Shown piece by piece: positions 11,600 to 21,391 of a stretch of 64,000 nucleotides of DNA. Every line of letters starts with the position of its first letter. Position 1 is the stretch's first letter. Source of the DNA: Notospermus geniculatus (lineage: Eukaryota > Nemertea > Pilidiophora > Heteronemertea > Lineidae). A program made the translations under genes and the position numbers. The DNA is taken from contig NMRB01000784.1 of the NCBI GenBank assembly GCA_002633025.1, positions 189,870 to 253,869 on the forward strand, read 5' to 3'. The notes beneath the pieces are model-generated. The model had not been told where the DNA came from, made no database searches, and saw only the letters and a program-made list of their open reading frames with translations.

Positions 11600-12046
11600 A
11601 GGTGTCACTAGTGGTTAAAAATGTTGAAGTGGGACATCCAGGTCCTGATCAATTTCCACACAAAAGGCGTCCAATGTGTATAGGGCCTGGTCGCGGTGTG
11701 CTGCCCTCTCCATTGGGGACATCCCCATCTGCTGGCGGGTTCACAGTTATACGGTGGTTTTTCACACACGAGTCCCCGGTTGACACCGCACACAAATGCA
11801 ACTAAAAGATGAACCCTCTTCCTGAGTTGAGGACGCTTCCTAATGCAGCAGCCCTCGTCTCATTACCATTAACTCGTCTCATTACCATTAACAGGCGGGT
11901 CCACAGTTATACGGTGGTTTTTCACACACAAGTCCCCGGTTGACACCTCAACTAAAAGATGAACCCTCTTCCTGAGCTGAGGACGCTTCCTAATGCAGCA
12001 GCCCTCGCCTCATTACCATTAACTCAACTCATTACCATTAACAGTG
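11600..12046. repeat. Repeat followed by a two-copy tandem duplication
   Basis: Bases 11600-11740 match 1660-1795. From 11738 to 12046 a unit of about 150 bases (TTCACAGTTATACGGTGG ... CTCATTACCATTAAC) occurs twice head to tail. A diverged piece recurs at 16605-16680. Confidence 0.7.
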
Positions 12047-12582
12047 TTAAATGCCATCACTCATCTTGTATACGAGGATAACTAAACAGCATTAGCCGAG
12101 GTGTCTGAGTCCATCAGGTTCACTACAAGACATGAATATGATTATATCAGTAATTGATCGCCTTCTCAGGGGCTGCATGTCGACTTTTTACGATACTGAA
12201 AATTAAGCGCCTCTTACGTTATCTTGCTGCTTTATATCGATGTGTTTTTCGCGGTCTGTAGGTGACAGATGGACCGACCTCTCTTCCTCGATGGCTCAAA
12301 TGATGAAGTGACATATACTCTGATCGATAGAATTCATTAACATCTCAATTTGAAAAGAAAATCGAATTCGCTTTAGCCGGAGGATGCCAGTTGCTCCAGT
12401 TCAGCCTGTAGTGTTTGTTTATGATTGATGCCTTCCACCACAACTGCTGAAATTACTGAAGCATGTAGTTTAGTATGCACACAGTATATTTAACCTCATC
12501 AGTGAAAACGATTTTTAGGGAATATATGTTTCTTTTGGGCATCTACCAAAAATCATTTCAAAACGCGGATTATGTGTTTCCC

Positions 12583-12818
12583 TTAAAGGGCACGATATTG
12601 TCACTTTTTGTCAACAGCCGGCGCCACCGGCGGTGATTGCATCACTCTCCAAAACCGTAGTTTTGCCTTTTGCCCCAATGGTGGAGAATGTAGGAACGAG
12701 AATTACTCTACCTGGGGCGAGGTTGATAAGTGATAGTTTAGCAACATTGTCAATAGAGGTCTCCTTTAACGCGGGTACGTTTAGCACAGGATACGGAAGG
12801 AATACAGTGGCCCTTTAA
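12583..12818 (-). mobile_element. R1 repeat, full length
   Basis: TTAAAGGGCACGATATTG at one end and AGTGGCCCTTTAA at the other, with the CGGCGCCACCGGCGGTGATT and GTAGGAACGAGAATTACTC blocks between. Bases 12047-12582 hold no feature I can name. Confidence 0.8.
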
Positions 12819-13433
12819 ATCAGCTTTACTCAACCAATCCCATAATATTTTTTTCTTTGGGAGAAATTTTACTTTTTTATGACTATTTGCATTGAAAAAA
12901 CCGTTCCATATAGGGGTATACACGATTGTATTGCCAATCAACTTCAGCATTTCCTTTCGTTCGCTGGTTGTTCTGTCGATGAAACAGACGCTACCCTCTA
13001 GATAATCATCATCTCTGATTATATATCAGATAAAGATCCTCAGAACCAAAGCTCAAAGGACAAAGATAGGAGTGGTCCCCGTTTGACACGTCAGATACAG
13101 ATAACCACGAAAGAGCGTGTCTACATCTATCATGTCTGTTATTAGTCTTTATGGTAACAGATCGCCTTCCCTTAACAGCATTAGGGAATAAAGATAAAGA
13201 GGATCAAACAAAAAGGAGTTGTGGACACATCTGGACCTGAAGTATATAAAAAGTATGAAAACACCCGGGCGCCTATTGGCAGATGATTGCTTCTTTCCCT
13301 GACTTATATCTCTATACCTTCTGCAGTACTGCGTGAATGAAGATATAGTGCAGTGGTGAAGTAAAAAGATGGCGCTCATTCGATGCTTGGGGATTTCTTA
13401 AATGTTTCTCTGATTTGACTTCTCGTACGCATC

Positions 13434-13612
13434 ACAAGTATGAAGGGAAAGAATGTCCTAGGAAAAACTGTCCGGGGAACAAAAGATCCTATTGTTACAT
13501 TCTAATCTCTGACAATTGGTTTCTATACGCATGCCGCTTATTCCGTCATTCAACAATAGAAGTGGACACTTTTTACATGGGGACACTTTTTACTGCTACA
13601 CCGGCATCGTTG
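13434..13612. repeat. Interspersed repeat V, copy 1
   Basis: Nearly identical to 36048-36220, starting GAAGGGAAAGAATGTCCTAGG and ending near TTTACTGCTACACC. Bases 12819-13433 and 13613-14062 contain no supported gene. Confidence 0.7.
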
Positions 13613-14062
13613 TAAATTACCACAGACCATCTTCAACGAAGTGTGAAATTTAATAGTTGTAAAGAGGATGCCGATGCTAATGTACTATTGCACTGAATAT
13701 GCAAATGAGGTGTGGTTTGCATGTCAACGAGAGTTTATCTGACGAGCCGTGCGCGTGATGAATGTTAGGCAGCCAATCAGATTCAATCAGCTGGAAATAC
13801 ACGGTGATAATTGGTTCATTCTCTTATCCTGCTTTTGCTTTCTCGTGTCGTCAGGCCTGCGGTTTGATTCAGATTACTTGTTGTTTAAAATGTTCATGTA
13901 ACTGAAACAGGCTTATGATTTTACGCTCAAAAACAAAAAAATAAATAAATTGTGAAACGCGATTTATCCGCGATTTGTTAGTGTCGCCACCTATTATCGA
14001 CTTGTGGTACTAAGGCTTGGTCTGCCGATGCCATATTCGAACTAGACATGCTAGAGCGCTTT

Positions 14063-14273
14063 TAAAGGAGCACGGTATGTGATCTCCAATGGGTAATTTG
14101 ACTGCCGACGTAGAGGGAGCCACCTAGCGACAGCAACACGAACTACAAAAATCCATTACAAAATGTACGCAGTAAATCGGGTCATTCGCCGAAACGTAGT
14201 TAGTCCCTTGGGTTCGAGAGTGGCGCGGTGGCGCCGGCTGTCGAGAAAAAGTGGAAATACCGGGCTCATTTAA
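14063..14273 (+). mobile_element. TTAA-bounded short element (family S), copy 1
   Basis: It begins TTAAAGGAGCACGGTATG, contains GAGGGAGCCACCTAGCG, and ends with GGCGCCGGCTGTCGAGAAAA and a TTAA end. Other copies are at 20173-20383, 26730-26933 and 29351-29574. It shares both ends with R1 but has a different interior. Confidence 0.85.
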
Positions 14274-14693
14274 GTTTCCTAGCTATTTTTCCATACAGAA
14301 ACATCTTAGCGTCCTAGGATCGTCTAGACAACATTCAAGTTACTCTTACCCTCAATCAAATACCAAGATCAAAATTCAATTAGGTGGCACGTCACGGCGG
14401 CTGTCATGACCAGCAGCCATGACAACCTAACTAGGACCGTAATCACTATAAGCAAGCCCTGTCATTATACATTAGAACTTTGTCTTCCTCCATGAATTCA
14501 GTTAGTGTCAGACATCTTGAAGCTGTCACTCTAATAGCTTGTGCGTCATCCGTCTTGACATTTCGAGGTGAGCACTTTATCGGGCAAAGTGTATCGGCAA
14601 AATCGTCTGGCACAGTGCGCCTGGTCATGAAATAGTTCGTGGTTGACCACTTGGTTGTAAAGGACGAGTTTTTCTCCAAAGGGATATCTCGCG

Positions 14694-14868
14694 TCCCATT
14701 GGCCGATTTGAGATGTTGCTTTCATCCCACTGGCCGATTTGAGATGTTGCTCTCATCTCATTGGCCGATTTCAGATGTTGCTCTCATCCCATTGGCCGAT
14801 TTCAGATGTTGCTCTTGTCCCATTGACCGATTTGAGATGTTGCTCTCATCCCATTGGTTGATTTGAGA
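14694..14868. repeat. 31-bp minisatellite, five and two-thirds units
   Basis: Units start at 14694, 14725, 14756, 14787, 14818 and 14849 (partial). Consensus TCCCATTGGCCGATTTGAGA followed by TGTTGCTCTCA. Each unit carries an inverted CCAAT box. It produces a repetitive open frame that is not a gene. Confidence 0.9.
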
Positions 14869-14879
14869 AGACGCTTTTA

Positions 14880-15123
14880 TGTCGCCACCAGGTGTCTTTC
14901 CACATTCCACACAGAGATCTGCAGGCTCCATGCGTGAGGATCGTTGCGCCTGTTTTCTTAATCAGGCTTTACTAGCTTCAGAAGTGTCAGTTGAGGACGC
15001 TTGTTTGGCGCCACCTGGTGTCGTCCCACACTCCACACAGATCTGCAGGCTCCATACATGAGGATCATCGCGCCTATTTTCCCATTCAGGCTTTCCCAGC
15101 CTCCGAAGTGTCAGTTAAGGCTG
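14880..15123. repeat. Two-copy tandem duplication of about 122 bp
   Basis: Copies at 14880-15003 and 15004-15123 share CCACACAGATCTGCAGGCTCC and GAAGTGTCAGTT blocks. The break lies just after the 31-bp minisatellite. It is a local duplication and shows no coding signal. Confidence 0.75.
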
Positions 15124-15950
15124 CAGGTCTTTAATGAGGTGACGAAAATCAATATCACCAACACCTGCAAATTGATTTTGACGTCGTTCGGTGACATGTT
15201 TATGGGTGGGGTGAACCAAAAATGGAACCTCCTCCTGATTGAAGCATCTCTTCTCAAAATTGAGCTATTGAATTGGATTTTGTGCCAACCGCAGATGACA
15301 GACCTATCGATTTCCACGGTGCTCTTTGCCAAATTGCCGATATGCTTAGTAGTCCATGATTTGTGTTGCTGATAGTTGGCAGATTTCTTGACCACTCGTT
15401 CGATGACCCAATACCCACCAAACAGTTAGAGTGCACTGACTCCTCTCATCCACCACGGCAACCTGGGGGGGGGGGGGGGGTTNTTCGCTACCATTGTCTT
15501 GATACATTAACGATGGTTTTAATTTGACGCAGGGATTTAGTCGCAGCAGTCAAAAATGACACTGAGAAAAATTTCCTGGCCCACGAAATTCACAATTACA
15601 AATTTCGTATTTTAACTGATTACATTGGTCTGCAGATAAGCCTAATTTGCAATTGACCGTGTTGTGAATGCTATTCGAAGGCAGCGAAGCCACAGCTTGC
15701 GCAAATATGCTCTTAGTAGGCAATAAATTTCCGATTGAGTACTGTAATAGATTCAAGATGGCTGCTTTCGATTCTCTATTCAGACACCGACTAGTCCGCT
15801 TAAAGGAGAAGACGAGTTCCATTAGCTGTTGGAAAGTCTCGGAACGATTTCCTATAGCTTCTTGTCTGAACTTCAAAGACGAGAACTTAATATTCGCCTT
15901 TATTTGAAGTTCATGTACATGTACGCGTACATGCAGCCACGAGGTCCGCG
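15124..15950. other. Unassigned stretch with a G homopolymer and an unassigned minus-strand frame
   Basis: A G run at about 15465-15480 is followed by an n (15483). A minus-strand open frame of 158 codons spans 16026-15550. Its first third crosses the inverted-repeat element at 15951-16097, so it is not a clean gene. The middle part has ordinary composition but no motif I recognise. Confidence 0.35.
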
Positions 15951-16097
15951 CACCAGGGACCTTATTCACGAAACTCTCGTAACTTATGGGACTATTTTCC
16001 ATTTGCAGGCAACCAATATTTTTCACTATCAGCCTGACAAATGAGTACGTGCCCTTAAAGTTACGGGAGCTTTGTGAATAAGGTCCCAGGTCACTGG
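15951..16097. mobile_element. Inverted-repeat element, GGGACCTTATTCACGAA ends
   Basis: Left end CAGGGACCTTATTCACGAAA and right end TTTGTGAATAAGGTCCCAGG are inverted copies. The element at 10372-10506 has the same terminal type. Bases 16098-16787 contain only a small repeat piece (16605-16680). Confidence 0.7.
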
Positions 16098-16817
16098 TGG
16101 TGATATTCGGTCTGGAAACTAAACCATACCTCGAGGCCTAGTCTGGAAATGGATAAGACAGAAGATGCTTGGCTCCAGGGGCACTTATTCAACCAGATAA
16201 CAATAGTACATAATAATTAGTTCTGTGGAAATTCGATGGGTTTAATGGAGCATCTCTGTAACCCTCAGGGTGAAAAGCGTAACCTTTGTCGCGGACCAGT
16301 TATTGGGGAGTGAGCCACCATTATCATTACCGTACTAATTAAGATTATTTGTTCAAAGGTTGTTGAACCAAGTTCAGATTTGTCCCACGGAACTGTCCGT
16401 ACAAATGTACCTATTGTTGTCCGCGTGATCCCCATGTGTAAACACACCGTGTATCTTGTGTCAAACGGGGACACATCACTCAATACCGTACACAAATGGG
16501 GACACGCATGAAGCCCACGTTTCTTACAATGGCGGTCTGTCCCAAGTTATTCAGACTGTAGAACCGACACGGCCGTAGCAAATCGACTAACTGTGGACAT
16601 CCCCAGTTGCTGATGGGTCCACGGTCATATAGTATTTTTTTACACACAAGTCCACGATTGGCACCCGATTGGGCAGTGAAAGATGTAGGTCGATGAATTG
16701 GGTGTTAGCCGATGAAAGGGATGTTTGTTGATGTTGAATGGAAGATGTACAGTTCTCAAATTTGATATTTAAATGTTTTCATATTCTTTATTCTCTTTCC
16801 TTGTATGAGTGAACATT

Positions 16818-19133
16818 TTAAGACAAACGCAATCCTGTGGTTGCTCTCATCCAGTCCATGAACGAGTGGGTACTCGTGAAGACCGACTCAAACCTGGGTG
16901 CGTTACATTTAATTGTATGTCCGAAAGACACAAGACCAACCTGGACGAATCTTCCGCGAGCGTTGCAGACTAATGGCCCTCCTGAATCACCCTGAAATAG
17001 CAATGATAGGTTAGCCGATGTTACGGCATTGCCATGTCATTCTTGCTTACCCTCGGCGGTGCTGCTGTCTACACGAGGCTTCGACCACACGAAATTCGTC
17101 GGTAAGACTTGCCTCTGTTGCGCTCCCAGAGGTTTTGAGATGCGGCATTAGTAAATGGCGCGTAGGAGTAAGCAAAATCTAGAGCGTAACCTCAGTGACA
17201 AGTGGTCTCGTTCTAGAAGGTCAGTACTTACCCGACAAGGCCCCTTCCAAGTTTGGTCTCCGAAACAGATTTGTGTGTCTTGGATTTCGCGACTGGGACC
17301 TAGGTTACCCCAGTCAGTTTTCTCGCGACACTCTTTCGCTGACATCACTGGGCCATGGACTTGCTGGAGTTTATTTCGCTTATTACCACCTGAGGGCGAG
17401 AAAAATGTTCAGTCTTTTGTATGCGAGACTGATTTCGTGAAAAAGCGAATCGCACCGACCTCTGTCAAATGAAGTCTGTGGTCAATCGCCCGTGCTTGGT
17501 CAGGGGCAACTGCTGCAATCAGTTGCTGCTGAAGTCAAGTCCCACCACAGGCCAGGGTACTGCATACAGCAGCAACATCCGCATCTTCAGTTGCTGCAAC
17601 AGTCCGATTCATGCGGGGAGTCCACTGAACTGCTCACAGTGGCCACAATAGTCGCTGGTAGCTCGTGGAATATAAAGTACATGCACTTATGGTGACAAGG
17701 TGACATGCATGCTTACCTGGTGCCTCGCCCCATCCCGTTACATAGCAATCCCTGTAGTCAATGTTGTCGTCTTGGGTAGGGAGACAGACTGGTTTGATGA
17801 ACTTGGTGAACGTTATTGGCTTGGCAAGCCGGAGCAGAGCTATATCGTTTGGACTGGCTGGTACAAACGGACAGTTAGGGTGCTGAAACGGACGGACAAT
17901 GCTGATTCGAAAACTAGCCACTCTTTGCCGAATCCATGTTTGAAGTTCATAATCTTGGGGTGCAACTATGGTATGTTGCGATTCATCGCGGTGCATTATC
18001 CGCCTATAGTCGGGTAGAACTGTGCCGAGTTCGATATTGCTGCGTCCTGGTTCGGAGCCTAGGGCCCACCAGCGCTAAGCCGGCGAGTAAAGCCGGTGAC
18101 AGACTGGCGCGTATACGCGGCGCGTCCTGCAGGTGTTCCGCCAATCAGATTCTTCGGCAGGTGTTTCGGTCCGTGTTACCGCCTCCCAGATTGGTTGAAC
18201 GCTTTCCCGACGAGTTGTTTACGCGCCAGTCTGTCACCGCCTTCAGGCTCTGCATGGCAGGGGTGACAACAGCCATTTTCGCACAGCACGGCTAGTGATC
18301 TCGAGATCTATGGTGCCGGCAAATGACGATGTGCGACAAGACAATGAAGTGAAGCCTCGACGAACGGCGAGGTATTGGCCTACTTGCAGTTGGTCTACCC
18401 CGCCGTATTATTGTGAACACTTACTGGTACAATCCAGTTGACTCGGTAGGCCTTCTCCGTCCCTTCCCTCCGCCAAAGATCTAGCTCACCGACTTTCACC
18501 ACGCCCTTGTAGTTAAAGTTTCTAGAAAGAAACCCTCGCCAATAAGATGGTGGAGTCGGTGGTCGCGGATCAACCGAATTCCACTCATCGACCGAATTCA
18601 TTACACACATTCAGAGACCCGCCTATAGGAGGAGATTCGGCAGTAGTGCTTAACCAACTTACTGTCAGAGTGAAAGTCAAAGCCCTTTGCCAACCTTCAA
18701 GGGCGTGTCTGCTGCATGTAGGTCTGCCGTAGCCTACATTTTGAAAAATGTCCGGTAAAAGATCCCACTAAGAGTATAGGCTACTCACTTGAGGCAATGG
18801 GCCGCTGTGAGGATCCATTTCTCATCAATGATGCTGCCACCACATACGTGTGCACCAAATTCGTTCTGTAAGGACACCTGCCAGGGCCAACTACCAGGCT
18901 GAGCGTATTCTCCATACGAGATACGGAATCCTCCCGCCACGGGGGACTGGCCACATGATTCTAAAACAAGAGATACGGTCCTTGTACTAGAAGCTTGTGT
19001 AAGCAAAAAGATGATACCTGCAGTTTGCACTGACTGACACTTTTGTCGGAAGAGATCAGCCATCAGTGAAGTGATTTGACTTACCCGCCTTGGCCCCCGA
19101 TCCCAATAACACCACCAGCAGAAAGAAGAGCAT
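16818..19133 (-). CDS. Chymotrypsin/elastase-like S1 serine protease, copy 1 (complete, six exons)
   Basis: Secreted trypsin-fold endopeptidase, probably digestive. Coding exons, 5' to 3': 19133-19085, 18960-18789, 18521-18425, 17882-17717, 17389-17232, 16991-16818; all have GT-AG borders and compatible phases, giving 271 residues. Exon 1 is a signal peptide ([16 protein letters not shown]). Exon 2 has ESCGQSP, the activation site FR|ISYGE (not the usual IVGG), [10 protein letters not shown] and TAAHC (His57). Exon 4 has NDIALLRL (Asp102) and DCYVTGWG. Exon 5 ends KGPC and exon 6 starts GDSGGP (Ser195). Ten cysteines fit the five elastase disulfides, plus one extra in HPNCPF. Gly189, Gly216 and Ser226 suggest a chymotrypsin/elastase-2-type pocket (inference). 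An AATAAA lies at 16792-16787. A foldback sits in the intron between exons 3 and 4. Confidence 0.9.
18094..18238. mobile_element. Foldback in a protease intron
   Basis: Ends GGTGACAGACTGGCGCGTA and TACGCGCCAGTCTGTCACC are inverted. It lies in the intron between exons 3 and 4 of protease copy 1 and leaves the splice sites intact. Confidence 0.8.
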
Positions 19134-19207
19134 GTTCAAGTTGGGTAGGCCTACTCCTGCCGACTAAGGCTTGGCCGACTATGTAATATCATATTAACTT
19201 CAGAAAA

Positions 19208-19290
19208 CAATATTTAAATGTTGGAATCACAAACTGACGTGAGAGGAATAATGATACGTAGGAAGAGAACCTACTGAGCTAACAGCAGAT
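19208..19290 (-). promoter_or_regulatory. Putative promoter of protease copy 1
   Basis: On the minus strand a block related to GGTTCTCTTCC (19261-19287) is shared with the regions upstream of the two other signal-peptide exons (34401-34428, 38405-38432). An AT-rich TTTAAATA-like box lies at 19208-19217. Here the block is about 130 bases before the ATG, more diverged than in the other two. Confidence 0.45.
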
Positions 19291-19309
19291 GTACAGTATT
19301 TATTTACCA

Positions 19310-20172
19310 CAAACTGATCAAGGAGTTGTCACACTCTCCGGATGCAAAAGCCGGTCTGTCTTCAGGCCAGTCACAGACACCAAATCCACTCTGCTTTATT
19401 GACAACCTTCTCGTGTTGATAATATTCATCGTTTTCGTCGGGCCGCCATCTTGTTGTTGACGAATGCACATGCGCATCGACCCGGCAGGCAAAAGTTTTC
19501 CTCCAGTTTTCGTGTTTACATTTCATTTTCCGGCCGGGTTTAGGCCTATGCGCATGCGCGAGTTTCGTAACAACCAAAATGGCGGCCCGCGATGGCATCG
19601 ATGAAAATGAGCATGCTCTACAATAAACAACTTTCGTATGTTCACATGCATGACTTAAAGTACGTAACGTTACGTTTCCAAAGATACTTTTTAATAATTA
19701 CCCAGGACTAATTTTGGGCATATTGTGTGTATAGTGCAGTAAAATGACGGTCCATTAACCGGTCTAAAAATTCGTGAATCCACGGAGATAATCCTGCAGA
19801 CAGACAATGATTCTTAATCACGTGATGGCAATAAATTTGAGCGAGTTTGCGGTATTTGTTATATACCCCTCGTTAAAGTTTATCGTTTGCCGATGGGTTG
19901 TCCATATGGTTGGAGAAAAATCGACGGAATATCCTATCTTGACTGAGTCCATTGTTGTTTTCTTATAAATGGAGGACTCGATTATAAGCTTTCCAAAAAC
20001 TTGCCTCAACTTCGACTAGGCCTACTCGGGTATAGGACAAGGTCACTGATGACAATACTGTCTGGAAACCCAACCAGACCTAGACTGCTTCCCGTCTTTG
20101 CCGTTCCACTCTCGCGGCGCTCGCTCCATTGAGTGAGCGCCGCGGAAGTAGCGGCAAAGACGGGAACCAGTC
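19310..20172. other. Intergenic, no gene seen
   Basis: Start of the 10-kb interval that splits the protease array. Short frames only. Two GCGC-rich words (GCGCATGCGCG at 19549-19560) stand out, but there is nothing coding. Confidence 0.45.
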
Positions 20173-20383
20173 TTAAAGGAGCACGGTATGCGATCTCTAA
20201 AATGTAATTTGACTGCCGACTTAGAGGGAGCCACCTAGCTGCAGCAACATGAACTACAAAAATCCATTGCAAAATGTACACAGAAAATCGGGTCATTCGC
20301 CGAAACGTAGTTAGTCCCTTGGTTCGGAGAGTGGCGCGGTGGCGCCGGCTGTCGAGAAAACTGGCAATACCGTGGTCCTTTAA
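20173..20383 (+). mobile_element. TTAA short element S, copy 2
   Basis: TTAAAGGAGCACGGTATGCG to CGTGGTCCTTTAA. It closely matches 14063-14273 throughout. Confidence 0.85.
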
Positions 20384-20670
20384 CCAAACATTGAGGCCCA
20401 ACCTGGAAATTAATAAGATAGAAGATGCTAGCGCTCCAGGCGCCACTCATTCAACCAGATAACAATAGTATAATATATAATCAACTGTATGGAAATTCGA
20501 TAGACTCAATCATAACCATTGTTGCCCTCGGGCTGAAAACGTAACCTTTGTCGGTGACCGGGCCATCTGTTGGAGGGAATGTAACAACCAAACGGTCAAG
20601 GGATGAGAAACCCGGATGACCATATGCATGTATTCCCCACAGGGCGGCGCTGCGAGCGGCAAAGCGACCT

Positions 20671-20886
20671 TGTCGACAGCCGGCGGTGATTGCATCATTC
20701 TCCAATACCGTAGTTTTGCCTTTCGCCCCATTGATTACAATGCAATGCATACATGGATACTCTAGGAACGAGAGTTACCATACATGGGCGAGGTTGATGT
20801 GGTAGTTTAACAACATTGTCAATAGAGGTCTCCCTTAACGCGGGTGTGTTTAGCCAGGATAGGGAAGGAATACAGTGCCTCTTTAA
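20671..20886 (-). mobile_element. R1 repeat, truncated
   Basis: It starts at GTCGACAGCCGGCGGTGATT without the outer TTAA end and closes at CTCTTTAA. The R1 body is recognisable. Bases 20384-20670 show no gene. Confidence 0.7.
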
Positions 20887-20916
20887 GTGGTTCACCGTCG
20901 ACACGTCAGTGTAAAA

Positions 20917-21068
20917 TAGGGAGGTTTAGAAATCAAACGATAAACGTAAACGTTAACGACAACGTTATTTTTGTACCGAAAATGCAATATAAAATCTGGT
21001 GAATGTGTAGTATGAAAATAACGTTGTCGTAAAGTTTACGTTTATCGTTTGATTTCTAAACCTCCGTA
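20917..21068. mobile_element. MITE M1, copy 2
   Basis: Near-identical to 9601-9753 including both TAGGGAGG-type ends. Confidence 0.9.
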
Positions 21069-21142
21069 TTGTTGTAAAGCTCATGTACCATAAGAAGAAG
21101 TAAACATTAGTCTAGTAATTCTTGAGCCCATCGCCTAACCTT

Positions 21143-21391
21143 TAAGGGCTCCGCACACCAGCGATTTTTCGAGCGATTTTCTAGGCGACCGGCCATGCGA
21201 CCACCGAAGCGACTAACATATTTTCAGTTTTTACAATTTTTGCTGACTCGATTGCGACAAATGCCTCCTTGGAAGATCAGTGATGTGGTGGAAAACATCA
21301 CTGATCCATCTCAAAGGTAAATATCGCAGGCGACGTACTAGTCGCATCGGTAGTCGCCCCCATTTTAGTCGCTAGTGTGCGGAGCCCTTTA
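21143..21391. mobile_element. Inverted-repeat element, AAGGGCTCCGCACAC ends
   Basis: Left AAGGGCTCCGCACACCAGCG and right CGCTAGTGTGCGGAGCCCTT are inverted. The interior contains repeated GCGAC/GTCGC words. Single copy in the window. Confidence 0.8.

Noticed and set aside
14639-14866. Plus-strand open frame with repeated CxxP/HWPISDV-like units.
   Set aside because: It is the 31-bp minisatellite read through; no start context or splice support.
16818-16991. Granzyme-B-like acid specificity from Arg at position 226 (PRFESVF).
   Set aside because: A gapless alignment to elastase (CN-x5-SVFT ... DWI) puts Ser at 226 and Arg at about 223, so the pocket argument fails.
17155-17472. Plus-strand frames over the protease exons.
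   Set aside because: They are antisense shadows of the exon at 17389-17232, which has catalytic-domain motifs and splice sites on the minus strand.
20006-20446. 146-codon minus frame.
   Set aside because: Much of it is inside TTAA element S (20173-20383) and its flanking inverted words.
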